Below are positions 32,956-42,126 of a DNA stretch of 64,000 nt, in pieces (position 1 is the first letter of the stretch; the number at the start of each line of letters is the position of its first letter). The stretch is taken from NCBI RefSeq assembly GCF_030269485.1, contig NZ_BSTL01000003.1, positions 124,001 to 188,000 of the forward strand, in the 5' to 3' direction. The notes below the pieces were generated by a model. That model did not search any database. It was not told the origin of the DNA and worked only from the letters and a program-made list of their open reading frames with translations. Both the position numbers and the translations under genes were made by a program. This stretch comes from Actinoplanes sp. NBRC 103695 (GTDB lineage Bacteria > Actinomycetota > Actinomycetes > Mycobacteriales > Micromonosporaceae).

Positions 32956-34530
32956 TTGGACGACGCCCATGCGGTGGCGATCGAGCAGGCTTACCACCTG
33001 ATCGGCCTGGCCCAGGGGCAGAACGTCGACACCGAGATCGACCTGGCCGAGGCCGACGCCGCCGCGAACGGCTGGACCGACGTCCGGCTGCTGCTCAAGT
33101 GGGCCCGCACGATGGCCGCGCGCGAGACCGGGCTCGACAACGCCGAATATCTGCGGGCCATGCTCGACCTGGCCGAGACCACCGGTGAGACGTCGCTGCT
33201 GGCCCTCGCGCTGGCCACGGCCGCCGCCCGGCGCAACAACCTCGAGCGTGCCCTCGACGTGACCGAGTCCACGGCCATCCCGCTGGTGCGTGCCGTGGCG
33301 CTGCTCGACGAGGAGAGCGGTCTGGTGGTGCACCGCGCGGCCGCCCTGATCGAGGTCGCCGTCGCCGCGCAGGAGCTGGGCTTCTGGGAACTGGCCGTCG
33401 AGTACTACGACCGGGCCGAACAGTATCTGGACGGCGCCGACGATCCACGCCTGGCCGAGACGATCCTGCTGCAGCGCCGCGTGCTCAGCTACAACCGGGC
33501 CGAGGTGGTGCTCGACTGGTCGAGTGCCCAGGCCATGATCGGCGGCTGGGACTTGGCCGCACTGCACGCCGCGGCGGCGCTGCCCGGCGGCCTCGCCGCC
33601 ATCGACGGGGACTGGCCGCCCAGCTGGGAGCTGGAGCACCGCGCCCACCTGCACCTGCTCGCCGCCATCGCCGGGAGGTCCGCGGCCGATTTCGCCCTCC
33701 CGGCCGGCGAGTCCAGCACGGGTGTCTCGCGGGAGGCCGTTGTCGCGCTCGGCGAGGCCATCGCCGCCGCCCGCACCGCCGACCACGAGGGCGGGGCCCG
33801 GCTCGCCGTCGGCCTGGCCGACCGGCTCGGCTGGGCAACGCCCCAGGGCACCCGGCTGCTGTGCATGAGCATCGCCGCCCGGCAACCGGGCACACCGGCC
33901 GCGGTGGCCGCGTACGCCGATGAGCTGGCACTCCTGCGCTGGAACGCGCGGCTCGACCAGGTGGCCGGCCTGCGGGACGCGATCGATGTCGAACGTCAGC
34001 GCCGCGACCACGAGCAGCTGCGCCGGCAGGTGCTGGTCGACGAGCTGACCGGGCTGGCGAACCGGCGGGGCTACCGCGCCTACCTCAACGGGCTGCTGGT
34101 GCCCGGGGCCACCGCGGAGGAGCCACGGGAGTACGCCGTCATGATGGTCGACGTCGATCACTTCAAACGGGTGAACGACAGATTCGGCCACGACGTCGGT
34201 GACCTGGTCCTGGCCCGGATCTCCCGGATCCTCGCCGAGCACGTACGGCCCGTGGATCTGGCCGCGCGGCTCGGCGGCGACGAGTTCGTCGTGGTCCTCG
34301 CGGGCGTCGGGCCGGACCACCCGGAGAAGCGGGCGCAGGAGATCATCGACGCGGTCCGCGAGCAGGCCTGGGACGAGCTGGCCCCCGGCCTCACCGTGTC
34401 GATCAGCATCGGCGTGCACCGCGGCGGCGTCCAGGAGCTGCCGACCCTGCTGACCGACGCCGACCGCAACCTCTACCACGCCAAACACAGCGGTCGCGGC
34501 CGCCTCGCAGCGACCAGCCCCTATCCTTAG
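32956..34530 (+). CDS. GGDEF diguanylate cyclase with TPR-like N-terminal region
   Basis: 524 residues from a TTG eight bases after GGGAGGAG. Residues 1-335 are helical and Ala/Leu-rich with TPR-like repeats (ELAVEYYDRAEQYLDG, LAETILLQRRVLSYNRAEVV). The GGDEF domain (about 358-522) has DELTGLANRRGYRAYLNGLL, MVDVDHFKRVNDRFGHDVGD, and the active site GGDEF at 440-444. Arg-Pro-Val-Asp lies exactly five residues before it, an intact RxxD inhibitory site. It should make cyclic di-GMP in the cytoplasm with product inhibition. No EAL domain. Cyclic di-GMP commonly controls Pel-type polysaccharides. Confidence 0.88.
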   Translation: MDDAHAVAIEQAYHLIGLAQGQNVDTEIDLAEADAAANGWTDVRLLLKWARTMAARETGLDNAEYLRAMLDLAETTGETSLLALALATAAARRNNLERALDVTESTAIPLVRAVALLDEESGLVVHRAAALIEVAVAAQELGFWELAVEYYDRAEQYLDGADDPRLAETILLQRRVLSYNRAEVVLDWSSAQAMIGGWDLAALHAAAALPGGLAAIDGDWPPSWELEHRAHLHLLAAIAGRSAADFALPAGESSTGVSREAVVALGEAIAAARTADHEGGARLAVGLADRLGWATPQGTRLLCMSIAARQPGTPAAVAAYADELALLRWNARLDQVAGLRDAIDVERQRRDHEQLRRQVLVDELTGLANRRGYRAYLNGLLVPGATAEEPREYAVMMVDVDHFKRVNDRFGHDVGDLVLARISRILAEHVRPVDLAARLGGDEFVVVLAGVGPDHPEKRAQEIIDAVREQAWDELAPGLTVSISIGVHRGGVQELPTLLTDADRNLYHAKHSGRGRLAATSPYP

Positions 34531-34570
34531 CCCTGATCATGGGTTCGTCCCCGGTTGGAAAGGCACACTC

Positions 34571-35134
34571 ATGCCAGGCGCGTCGGAGTCCGTCACGTAC
34601 CTCATCGTCGACGGGGAGAACATCGATGCCACCCTCGGCAACAGCGTCCTGGACCGCAGGCCGGCCCCCGCCGAGCGACCCCGATGGGAACGACTCCGGG
34701 AGTTCGCGCAGGAGACGTGGAAGCAGCCGGTCAAGGGACTCTTCTTCCTCAACGCCTCGGGCGGCGTGCTGCCGATGCCTTTCATCCGGGCGCTGCTGAG
34801 CATGGAGTACCGGCCGATCCCGCTCGCCGGATCGTCGGATCAGAAGGTGGTGGACATCGGCATCAAGCGCACGCTGGAGGCCATCGCCCAGCGCGCGGGA
34901 AATGTGCTGCTCGCCAGCCACGACGGCGATTTTCTGCCGCAGATCGAGCAGCTTCTCGGCACTGATCGTCAGGTCGGGGTCGTCGGGTTCAGGGAGTTCT
35001 TCAACGCGGGTTTCGCCGACCTGGCGGGCCTGCAGGTGTTCGACATCGAAGAGGACGCGGGCTGCTTCAACAGCGTCCTTCCCCGGGTTCGCATCATCGA
35101 TCTCGACAGTTTCGACCCCGAACGCTTCCTGTAA
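34571..35134 (+). CDS. NYN-domain (PIN-like) putative RNase
   Basis: 187 residues, ATG start. TYLIVDGENIDATLGNSVLD (Asp14), SDQKVVDIGIKRTL (Asp90/Asp95) and LLASHDGDFLPQI (Asp118/Asp120) give the acidic cluster of NYN nucleases, which bind a metal and cut RNA. Fused domains are absent. Some members act in RNA processing and others in defence systems; nothing nearby supports a defence island. It follows the diguanylate cyclase by 40 bases and may be co-transcribed with it. Confidence 0.8.
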   Translation: MPGASESVTYLIVDGENIDATLGNSVLDRRPAPAERPRWERLREFAQETWKQPVKGLFFLNASGGVLPMPFIRALLSMEYRPIPLAGSSDQKVVDIGIKRTLEAIAQRAGNVLLASHDGDFLPQIEQLLGTDRQVGVVGFREFFNAGFADLAGLQVFDIEEDAGCFNSVLPRVRIIDLDSFDPERFL

Positions 35135-35187
35135 ACGGGTCGACACCGGCGCTGCCCGGGTGCCGCTCATTGATAGTGTTCGACATC

Positions 35188-36135
35188 ATGACCGACGCCT
35201 TTCTCACGGAGTTGCGTCAGCTGCGGGACAGGTCGGGGCGTCCCTCTTTCCGCAAGCTCAGCAGTCTCGCCGAGCAGCGGATCGCGGCCGCACCGCGGGA
35301 GGAGCAGCCGGAACCACTGCCGCCCAGCACCATCTCGGAGGTCCTGGCCGGCAAACGGTCGCCACGGTTGCCGCGCTGGGGGTTCGTCGAGGCGTACGTG
35401 GTGGCCTGCCTGCGGGCGGACGGCGCGGATCCGGCCATGGTCGCGGCCGAGACCGCCCGGTGGCGCGAGCGGTGGGAAGCGCTGGCCGTCGAGGAGCTGC
35501 CCGAGGTTCCCGAGCGGCGCAAGCAGCCGTCGTGGCGGTGGGCGGTCGCGGTGCTGGCGGTCGTGTTCCTGCTGGGCGTGGGCACCGGCGTCCTGGGAAC
35601 GGTGCGATGGACCGGGCGGACGCCGGCGCCGGTCGCCGATCCCGCGCAGGCCGCGACGTCGGATACCTGCGGGGCGGCGTCGCGACCGGCCGGAAAGGAT
35701 CTCCTGCTCCCCGGGCGAGGCGCCGCGACGGCGCGTGGCGGCTGGTGGGTCGACGACCCCGGCAAGGCGACTCTGAGAACCCGGGGCCGGGACTTCGACG
35801 TCTCCGTGCCCGGCGGCACCACCCGCCCCGCCGACGTGCTGGTGATCATGAGCGATGTGACTCTTGTGGCAGGTCACACCTACGAGCTGGCCTTCACCGC
35901 GACCGCCGACCGGGAGGCGACCGTCCGGGTCCGGGTCCAGGACAGCCGGCCACCGGACTATCTGCCGTCGGTGTCCCGCGATTTCCGCGTGGGGCCGGCC
36001 GCCTGCCGTCGTGCCTACCGGTTTCCCGGCGCGGTGAGCAGCCCGCATTCGGAGCTCACCTTTCAGCTCGGCGGACAGACGGACAGCTTCCAGCTGACGG
36101 TGTCCGACGTCGTCCTGGTGGAGGCTAGGGCGTGA
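35188..36135 (+). CDS. Membrane-tethered HTH protein with outside jelly-roll-like domain
   Basis: 315 residues from the ATG at 35188; no ribosome-binding site, and TAGTGT lies about ten bases ahead, so a leaderless start is likely (a TTG at 35170 is the alternative). N-terminal XRE-like part (about 5-75: FLTELRQLRDRSGRPSFRKL, STISEVLAGKRSPRLPRW) is the type common in actinomycetes. It is followed by one membrane helix (WRWAVAVLAVVFLLGVGTG, about 112-130) and a beta-rich outside domain of about 170 residues (VTLVAGHTYELAFTATADRE, ATVRVRVQDS) resembling CBM4_9 sugar-binding folds. Suggests a one-component surface sensor. Its end overlaps the convergent TetR gene by 11 bases. Confidence 0.7.
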   Translation: MTDAFLTELRQLRDRSGRPSFRKLSSLAEQRIAAAPREEQPEPLPPSTISEVLAGKRSPRLPRWGFVEAYVVACLRADGADPAMVAAETARWRERWEALAVEELPEVPERRKQPSWRWAVAVLAVVFLLGVGTGVLGTVRWTGRTPAPVADPAQAATSDTCGAASRPAGKDLLLPGRGAATARGGWWVDDPGKATLRTRGRDFDVSVPGGTTRPADVLVIMSDVTLVAGHTYELAFTATADREATVRVRVQDSRPPDYLPSVSRDFRVGPAACRRAYRFPGAVSSPHSELTFQLGGQTDSFQLTVSDVVLVEARA

Positions 36136-36811
36136 CCTCGAGGCCGATCCAGGCGAGGGTTCCGCGCATCTGGAACTCGAGGAACTCCCTGCGGGCCTCG
36201 ACGGTGTTCTGGAGCTGACCGAAGAGCTCCGCGCTGATCGCGCCGCAGAGCTGGAGCCATCCGCCCAGCGCGCGGAAGGCGACCTGCGGTGGCAGGCCGG
36301 GGGCCAGGACGTCGGCGACGCTCCGGGCCTCCGGTGCGAGCGGTTCGGCGAGGGGTTCACCGTCGGGCAGCGCGCCGGCCGCATGGGCCTCGGCGACGAT
36401 GCCGCCCAGCGCGAGGATGACCCGGATCGCCGAGGTGACCGTGTCACGTGGCGCCGCGTACCCCGGGACCGGGCTGCCGTAGATCAGGGCCCATTCGTGC
36501 GGCCGGGCCAGCGCCCACTCCCGTACGGCGTGCCCGGTGTCGATCCAGCGCCGCGCGAAGGCGTCGCCCCCGGCGGCGGCCGACTCGGCGGCGGCGCCGA
36601 GGCTGTCGTACGCGTCGATGATCAACGCCGTGAGCAGCTCGTCCCGGCTGGCGAAGTAGCGGTAGACCGCGGACGAGGCCATGCCGATGTCCCGGGCGAC
36701 CGCGCGCAGCGACAGGTTCGCGCCCTCCTCGGCCAGGTGGCGCTTGGCCACGGTCTTGATCTCTTCGGTCATCTCGGCGCGGACGCGCGCCCGGAGCGAG
36801 GCGGCCTTCAT
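36125..36811 (-). CDS. TetR-family regulator
   Basis: 228 residues, ATG at 36811. N-terminal HTH: IKTVAKRHLAEEGANLSLRA, VARDIGMASSAVYRYFASRD, ELLTALIIDAYDSLG. The C-terminal half (HAVREWALARPHEWALIYGS, PVPGYAAPRDTV) is typical of the TetR_C_13-like group. It diverges from an epimerase-fold gene; two AGAGCAC-containing dyads in the 105-base gap are its probable operators, allowing control of both directions. Confidence 0.85.
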   Translation of the reverse strand: MKAASLRARVRAEMTEEIKTVAKRHLAEEGANLSLRAVARDIGMASSAVYRYFASRDELLTALIIDAYDSLGAAAESAAAGGDAFARRWIDTGHAVREWALARPHEWALIYGSPVPGYAAPRDTVTSAIRVILALGGIVAEAHAAGALPDGEPLAEPLAPEARSVADVLAPGLPPQVAFRALGGWLQLCGAISAELFGQLQNTVEARREFLEFQMRGTLAWIGLEVTP

Positions 36812-36832
36812 GGGGGACAGTGTGCCACACCG

Positions 36833-36898
36833 AGAGCACTGCTCTTGACGGCGAGCGGGTTCACTGCAAACATTGCTCCGGTACGAGAGCACTGATCT
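36833..36898. promoter_or_regulatory. Two dyad operators between divergent TetR and epimerase genes
   Basis: AGAGCACTGCTCT (36833-36845) is a 13-bp palindrome. AGAGCACTGATCT (36886-36898) is a second copy with one weakened half. They are 53 bases apart, one near each gene start. Confidence 0.6.
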
Positions 36899-36916
36899 CA
36901 CTAAGGAGCGGTTGTC

Positions 36917-37822
36917 ATGGCTGAGAACCTCGTCGTCGGATCCGGGTCCATCGGCACCAACGTCGCCCGGCGTCTCGTCGAGCGCGGCGAGAGCGTCCGG
37001 ATGGTCACCCGCAGCGGCTCGGGCCCCGAGCACCCGCGGATCGAGCGGGTCGCCGCCGATGCCACCGACGCGGCCCGCCTGACCGACCTGGCCCGCGGCG
37101 CCGCGGTGATCTACAACTGCTCCAACCCGCCCAACTACACGATGTGGGAGCGCATGCTGCCGCCGATGAACACGGCGATGATCGCCGCCGCCAAGGCGAA
37201 CGACGCGGTCCTGGCGATGACCGGCAGCCTCTACGCGTACGGCGAGCAGCCCGGCGGCCGGATGAACGAGCACACCCCGATGACCGCCACCGGCCACAAG
37301 GGACGCCTGCGCAAGCGGATGTGGGAGCAGGCGCTGTCCGCCGGCATCCGCACGGTCGAGGTCCGCGGCTCGGACTACATCGGCAAGAACGCGGTCGGCA
37401 TCTACTCCACGGTCCTCGGGCCGGCCCTGGAGAAGGGCCGCACCGCCTGGGTTCCCGGCCGCCTGGACATGCCGCACACCTTCACCTACACCGGCGACAT
37501 GGCCCAGGCGCTGGTCACGCTGGCGCCGGACGCGCGGTCGTGGGGCCGGGCCTGGCACGTGCCGTCCGCGCCGGCCATCACGCTGCGCGAGATCGCGCAG
37601 CGGTACGCCGCCGCGGCCGGGAAGCCGCCGGTCCGGCTGATCCCGATGCCGCGCTTCGTCATGCACGTGGCCGGGGTGTTCGTGCCGATCGCCCGCGAGT
37701 TCGCCGAGATGGACTACCAGTTCTACGGCCCGTTCCACCTGGACGCGACCGAGACGGCCGACACCTTCGGCCTGACGGCGACCGACCTCGACGTCGCCAT
37801 CCGCGAACAGGTCGGCCCGTGA
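36917..37822 (+). CDS. NAD-dependent epimerase/dehydratase-family protein
   Basis: 301 residues, ATG after AAGGAGCGGTTGTC. Opens with LVVGSGSIGTNVARRLVERG (GxGxxG with Ser instead of the first usual Gly partner) and continues RVAADATDAARLTDLARGAA and VIYNCSNPPNYTMW. Catalytic-type Ser/Tyr appear in TGSLYAYGEQ, but the YxxxK Lys is replaced by HKGRLRK. Such TetR-linked atypical SDRs often act as quinone or aldehyde reductases. Substrate unknown. Expressed under the divergent TetR. Confidence 0.78.
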   Translation: MAENLVVGSGSIGTNVARRLVERGESVRMVTRSGSGPEHPRIERVAADATDAARLTDLARGAAVIYNCSNPPNYTMWERMLPPMNTAMIAAAKANDAVLAMTGSLYAYGEQPGGRMNEHTPMTATGHKGRLRKRMWEQALSAGIRTVEVRGSDYIGKNAVGIYSTVLGPALEKGRTAWVPGRLDMPHTFTYTGDMAQALVTLAPDARSWGRAWHVPSAPAITLREIAQRYAAAAGKPPVRLIPMPRFVMHVAGVFVPIAREFAEMDYQFYGPFHLDATETADTFGLTATDLDVAIREQVGP

Positions 37823-37826
37823 ACTT

Positions 37827-39920
37827 TCAGCCCACGGGAACAGGTGGCGCCGGCGCGGCGGCCTTGGTGCCCGGCCGCCACCAGTTCCATCGTCCGAGCA
37901 GCGACATCGTGGCCGGCAGCAGCAGGCCGCGAACCACCGTGACGTCCAGCAGGACCGCCACGGCCATGCCGACGCCGATCTCCTTCACCGCGACCAGGCC
38001 GCCGAGGACGAAACCGAGGAAGACGATGCCGATCGCCAGGGCGGCCGTGGTCACCACCGAACCGGTGGCGGTGATCCCGGCCAGGACGGCGCGATCGCTG
38101 GCCGCGCGATCCGTGGACGTCCGCCGGTCCCACTCCTCCTTGATCCGGGCCAGCAGGAACACCTCGTAGTCCATCGAGAGACCGAAGGCGAAGACGAACA
38201 GCAGCAGCGGCGTGGTCAGGTCGAGCGCCCCCCACGGTTCGAAGCCCAGCACGCCGGCGCCCCAGCCCCACTGGAAGACCGCGACCAGCACACCCATGGT
38301 CGCCAGCAGCGTCAGGATGTTCATCGCGACGGCCTTGACCGGTACGACCACCGAGCGGGTGAGTGCGAACAGCAGCGCCCCGGTGGCCACCACGATGATC
38401 GCCAGGGCGATGGGCAGCCGGTCGGCCACCGACCGTTTCTCGTCGACCAGTTCCGCGGCGGGACCGGCCACCAGCACGGGGGAGGGTGCGTCGAGGGCCC
38501 GCAGGTCGGCCACCAGTTGCTGGGCCTGTTCGCCGTCGGCGGTTCCGCGCGGCACCACGTCGGCGACGCTCACGCCGGGCGGCAGCTCGTCGCGCTCCCA
38601 CACATCGGACACGCCCGGCATGCGCTCGATGGTGTCGTACAGCGCGCCGAGCTGGGCCGGATCCGCCTCGACCACCACGGTCAGCGGCGCCTTCGGAGGG
38701 TCGGCGAACCTGCCCTGCACCGCCTCGTACGTCTGTCGTGCCTCGCTGGTCCCCGGCAGCGCGCGGACGTCGGAGTTGGCGAACTCCACGAAGAACAGCG
38801 GAGCGCTCAACGCCAGCAGACCGGCCGCCGCGGCCAGGGCCACGAGGCCGGGCCGGCGCTGAGCGAACGTGGCCTGACGCCGGAGGAGACCGAAGCTTCG
38901 CCCCCGGCCGGTCGCCGGGATGCGCCGGTGGGCGATCGAGAGCAACGCGGGTACGAGCGTCAGCCCGGTCGCGGTCGCCAGCGCGACCACGAGCGCCCCG
39001 CCCATCGCCATCGCGGCCAGCAGCGGGTCACCGAAGGCGAACAAACCCACCAGGGCCACGGTGACGGCCGAGCCGGACACCAGCACCGCCCGGCCCGCGG
39101 TGCCCACCGTCCGGGCCATCAGCTCGACCGGCGGCGCGCCCGGATCGGCGGCCCGCTCCTCCCGGAACCGGGCGATCATCAGCAGGCTGTAGTCGATCGC
39201 CAGCCCGATGCCGAGCAGCGTGACCACATTGACCGCGTACTCGCTGACCGGCAGCAGGCGGGCCAGTCCGGTCAGCGCCAGCAGCGTGGCGGTGATCGCG
39301 CCCACGGCGGCCGCCAGCGGCAGCAGGCCGGCCACCAGGCCGCCCAGCACGAGGATCAGCAGGATCCCGACGCAGACCAGAGCGACGGACTCGCCGACGG
39401 CCGCGTCCCGGACGGCCTGGTCGGCGAACTCCTGTTCGGCCAGCAGCTCGCCGCCGATCAGGACCTCCGGGGCGTCGATCCGGAGCAGGGCGGCGCTCAC
39501 CTGGCCGGCGACCCGCAACGCCTCGTCGTCGCTCAGACCAGGATCCAGCTCGACCGTGACCAGGGAGCTGCGGTTGTCGGTGGAGATCTTCCGCATCGGC
39601 GTGGTGTAGGCGTCCTCGACGTCGGCCACCCCCGGCATGGCGCGGATCTGGTAGATGATCTCGGTGACGCTGTTGATCAGGTCGATGGATCCGACGTCGA
39701 GCCCGGAGATCACGGCGACCAGCCGTTCGCCCTCGGGCGACACCGCGTCCAGACGGTCCTGGGCGGCGGTGGCCGGGGCGCCGGCGGGCAGGGGGTCGAT
39801 CGACCGCGTGTGGTCGTAGATGGAGCCCCCGAACACCGCACCGGCCAACGCGACCACCGTCCACACCGCGACGATCGTGAGGCGCCGGCGGTACACCGTG
39901 CGACCTAGCGCAGTAAGCAT
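37827..39920 (-). CDS. MMPL/RND-family membrane transporter
   Basis: 697 residues from the ATG at 39920 (GGAGG ahead). Two similar halves, each one helix, an outside loop domain of about 130-150 residues and five helices. Helix 4-type sequence GIGLAIDYSLLMIARFREER in the first half and FAFGLSMDYEVFLLARIKEE in the second carry the Asp-Tyr pairs that relay protons in MmpL proteins. Such pumps export lipids, siderophores or drugs. No regulator or biosynthetic gene is attached, so the cargo is unknown. It ends four bases from the convergent epimerase-family gene. Confidence 0.9.
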   Translation of the reverse strand: MLTALGRTVYRRRLTIVAVWTVVALAGAVFGGSIYDHTRSIDPLPAGAPATAAQDRLDAVSPEGERLVAVISGLDVGSIDLINSVTEIIYQIRAMPGVADVEDAYTTPMRKISTDNRSSLVTVELDPGLSDDEALRVAGQVSAALLRIDAPEVLIGGELLAEQEFADQAVRDAAVGESVALVCVGILLILVLGGLVAGLLPLAAAVGAITATLLALTGLARLLPVSEYAVNVVTLLGIGLAIDYSLLMIARFREERAADPGAPPVELMARTVGTAGRAVLVSGSAVTVALVGLFAFGDPLLAAMAMGGALVVALATATGLTLVPALLSIAHRRIPATGRGRSFGLLRRQATFAQRRPGLVALAAAAGLLALSAPLFFVEFANSDVRALPGTSEARQTYEAVQGRFADPPKAPLTVVVEADPAQLGALYDTIERMPGVSDVWERDELPPGVSVADVVPRGTADGEQAQQLVADLRALDAPSPVLVAGPAAELVDEKRSVADRLPIALAIIVVATGALLFALTRSVVVPVKAVAMNILTLLATMGVLVAVFQWGWGAGVLGFEPWGALDLTTPLLLFVFAFGLSMDYEVFLLARIKEEWDRRTSTDRAASDRAVLAGITATGSVVTTAALAIGIVFLGFVLGGLVAVKEIGVGMAVAVLLDVTVVRGLLLPATMSLLGRWNWWRPGTKAAAPAPPVPVG

Positions 39921-40020
39921 GACGGCCTCCTGACCGGCGTCAGAGGGACAGCCGCGGATCATGCAACCACCGTCGGCCGCGGTGCGCAACCGCCGGCCGC
40001 CCGCCTGGCAGGATGGGCTC

Positions 40021-41211
40021 ATGACGTACCAGGTGCGGCCGCTCGGGCCGGGGGAGCAGCAGCTCGCGTGGGACCTCGGGAGCCTCGCGTTCGGCTACCA
40101 CGAGCAGCCCATGCCGGAGGGCTGGGCCTCGGACTCCCCGAGCCGGCGCACCCTCGGCGTCTTCGACCCGGCCGGGCGGCTGGTGGCGAAGGCGGTGGAT
40201 CGCGAGCAGGGCCAGTGGTTCGGCGGCCGGATCGTGCCGGTCGGCGGCGTCGCCGGTGTGGCGACCGCGGCCGAGCTGCGCGGGCACGGCCTGGGCCGGC
40301 TCGTGCTGACCGAGCTGCTGGGGGGCGCCCGGGAGCGGGGCGCGGTGATCAGCACCCTGTTCGACACCATCCCGGCGCCGTACCGGGCCCTGGGCTGGGA
40401 AGAGGTCGGCGCGCTGGTCTACCAGCGAGTGCCGGCCCGGGTGCTGGCCGAGATCCGGCCCGATGCCACGACCACGTTGCGGCCGGCGACCGAGGCCGAC
40501 ATCCCCGCCGTTCAGGAGATCTACCGCGAGGTGGCGCGGGCGGGCACCGGCATGATGGAGCGTTCCGGGCCGGCCTTCGCGGCGTCCCCCACGCAGGTGC
40601 TGGCCGACCACCACGGCCTCACGGTCGCCGTCGACAAGACCGGCGACATCGTCGGGTACGCCAGCTGGGACCGCGGCCCCGGGTACGACGCGAACGGCAA
40701 GCTCACCGTGGACGACCTGATCGGACTGACGCCCGAGGCGACGCGCACCCTGCTGGCGATGTTCGGGGGCTGGGCCAGCGTCGCGCCGACCGTGCTGATC
40801 CGGCTGGGCGCCGCCGATCCGGTCTGGTCGCTGCTGGCACGGCGTGACGCCACACCCGAGTCCTCGCAGCCGTGGATGCTGCGCGTCGTCGACGCGCCCG
40901 CGGCGGTCGCCGCCCGTGGCTGGCCACGGCACCTGACCGGCGAGGTCGACCTCGAGCTGGCCGACGACGTCTGCCCGTGGCAGCAGGGCCCGCACCGGCT
41001 GGTGCTCTCCGGCGGCGACGGCCGGCTGGAGCCGGGCGGCGCGGGCACCGTGCGGCTGACCCCGCGCGGGCTGGCCTCCTGGTATGCGGGCGCGGCCACC
41101 CCGCAGCAACTGCGCCGCAGCGGTTTCCTGACCGGTGGGGACGCCGGCACCGACGAACTCCTGCGGACCGCGACCGCCGGTCCCGCACCGACTCTGCACG
41201 ACTATTTCTGA
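40021..41211 (+). CDS. Eis-like GNAT N-acetyltransferase
   Basis: 396 residues, the Eis length. N-terminal GNAT domain with GVAGVATAAELRGHGLGRLV (acetyl-CoA P-loop RGHGLG), FDTIPAPYRALGWEEVGALV with the Tyr expected as general acid, a second degenerate GNAT domain, and a C-terminal SCP2-like domain ending in LHDYF. In Eis the terminal Phe carboxylate serves as general base, and that end is preserved here. Known Eis proteins acetylate many amines of aminoglycosides and Lys residues. Cytoplasmic hexamer. Divergent from the MMPL pump. Confidence 0.88.
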   Translation: MTYQVRPLGPGEQQLAWDLGSLAFGYHEQPMPEGWASDSPSRRTLGVFDPAGRLVAKAVDREQGQWFGGRIVPVGGVAGVATAAELRGHGLGRLVLTELLGGARERGAVISTLFDTIPAPYRALGWEEVGALVYQRVPARVLAEIRPDATTTLRPATEADIPAVQEIYREVARAGTGMMERSGPAFAASPTQVLADHHGLTVAVDKTGDIVGYASWDRGPGYDANGKLTVDDLIGLTPEATRTLLAMFGGWASVAPTVLIRLGAADPVWSLLARRDATPESSQPWMLRVVDAPAAVAARGWPRHLTGEVDLELADDVCPWQQGPHRLVLSGGDGRLEPGGAGTVRLTPRGLASWYAGAATPQQLRRSGFLTGGDAGTDELLRTATAGPAPTLHDYF

Positions 41212-41217
41212 TTGCCT

Positions 41218-41265
41218 AGGTGTCGTGCTTCAGAGCCCGCCTGGTCGGGTTCTGAAGCACGACCT
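41218..41265 (+). terminator. Strong hairpin after the eis-like gene
   Basis: GTCGTGCTTCAGA (41222-41234) pairs with TCTGAAGCACGAC (41251-41263), extended outwards by AGG/CCT with a two-base bulge, and inside by CCCG/CGGG. Starts seven bases after the stop. No U-tract. Confidence 0.75.
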
Positions 41266-41308
41266 AAGATCGCTGTCTGACGGTCGGCCTCTGCGAAGGG
41301 TATTCCTC

Positions 41309-42085
41309 ATGATCGATCCCAAGATCGACGTAACCCGGCCGAGCAGCGCCCGGGTGTGGAACTACCTCCTGGGCGGCAAGGACAACTTCGCCGTCGACCG
41401 GGAGCTGGGCGACGCGCTCCGCACGGCGAACCCGGGAATCGTGGGGGTCGCCCAGGCCCAGCGCAGGTTCCTCATCGAGGCGGTCACGCTGTTCGCCGGT
41501 GAGGCGGGCATCCGGCAGTTCCTCGACATCGGCACCGGTCTGCCGACGGCCAACAACACCCACGAGGTCGCGCAGCGCGTGGCGCCCGAGTCGCGGATCG
41601 TCTACGTCGACAATGACCCGCTCGTGCTGGCGCATGCCCGCGCGCTGCTGACGAGTTCGTCCTCGGGGACGACCGCCTACGTCGACTCCCACGTGGAGGA
41701 CCCGGAGCGGATCCTGAGCGAGGCCGCCGAGACACTCGACTTCAGCAAGCCCGTCGCGCTGACCATGATCGGCATCCTGGGGAACGTCGCCGACTACGCC
41801 CAGGCTCGCTCCATCGTCGAGCGGCTGCTCGCGGCGGTGCCGTCGGGCAGTTTCCTGGCGGTGAGCGACGGCACCAGCACCAGCGCTGAGAGCGTGGAGA
41901 GCCAGCGGGTCGCCAAAGGCGGCGGCCACCCGTACAACCTGCGCACGCCCGAGGAGATCGGCGGCTACTTCGAGGGCCTGGAGCTGCTCGAGCCCGGCGT
42001 GGTGCCGACCTCGCAGTGGCGGCCGCAGCCGGGAACGGAACCGGCCGCCCTCGACGTCTACTGCGCGGTGGGCCGCAAGCCCTGA
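41309..42085 (+). CDS. DUF574-type S-adenosylmethionine-dependent methyltransferase
   Basis: 258 residues from the ATG at 41309 (GAAGGG eight bases ahead). Family hallmarks at the N-terminus: VTRPSSARVWNYLLGGKDNF, then AQAQRRFLIEAVTLFAGEAG, FLDIGTGLPTANNTHEVAQR (motif I) and IVYVDNDPLVLAHARALL (acidic end of strand 2). SAM-binding fold with unknown substrate; large paralogous family (PF04672-type) in streptomycetes and Actinoplanes, often near regulatory genes. Monocistronic. Confidence 0.9.
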   Translation: MIDPKIDVTRPSSARVWNYLLGGKDNFAVDRELGDALRTANPGIVGVAQAQRRFLIEAVTLFAGEAGIRQFLDIGTGLPTANNTHEVAQRVAPESRIVYVDNDPLVLAHARALLTSSSSGTTAYVDSHVEDPERILSEAAETLDFSKPVALTMIGILGNVADYAQARSIVERLLAAVPSGSFLAVSDGTSTSAESVESQRVAKGGGHPYNLRTPEEIGGYFEGLELLEPGVVPTSQWRPQPGTEPAALDVYCAVGRKP

Positions 42086-42126
42086 CGCGTCGTGACGGAC
42101 GAGGGTGACCGGTTCCGCCCTGAGTC

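Noticed and set aside
34571..35134. NYN nuclease as part of a defence island
   Set aside because: No toxin, antitoxin, restriction or phage-defence gene is adjacent; housekeeping RNA processing is as likely.
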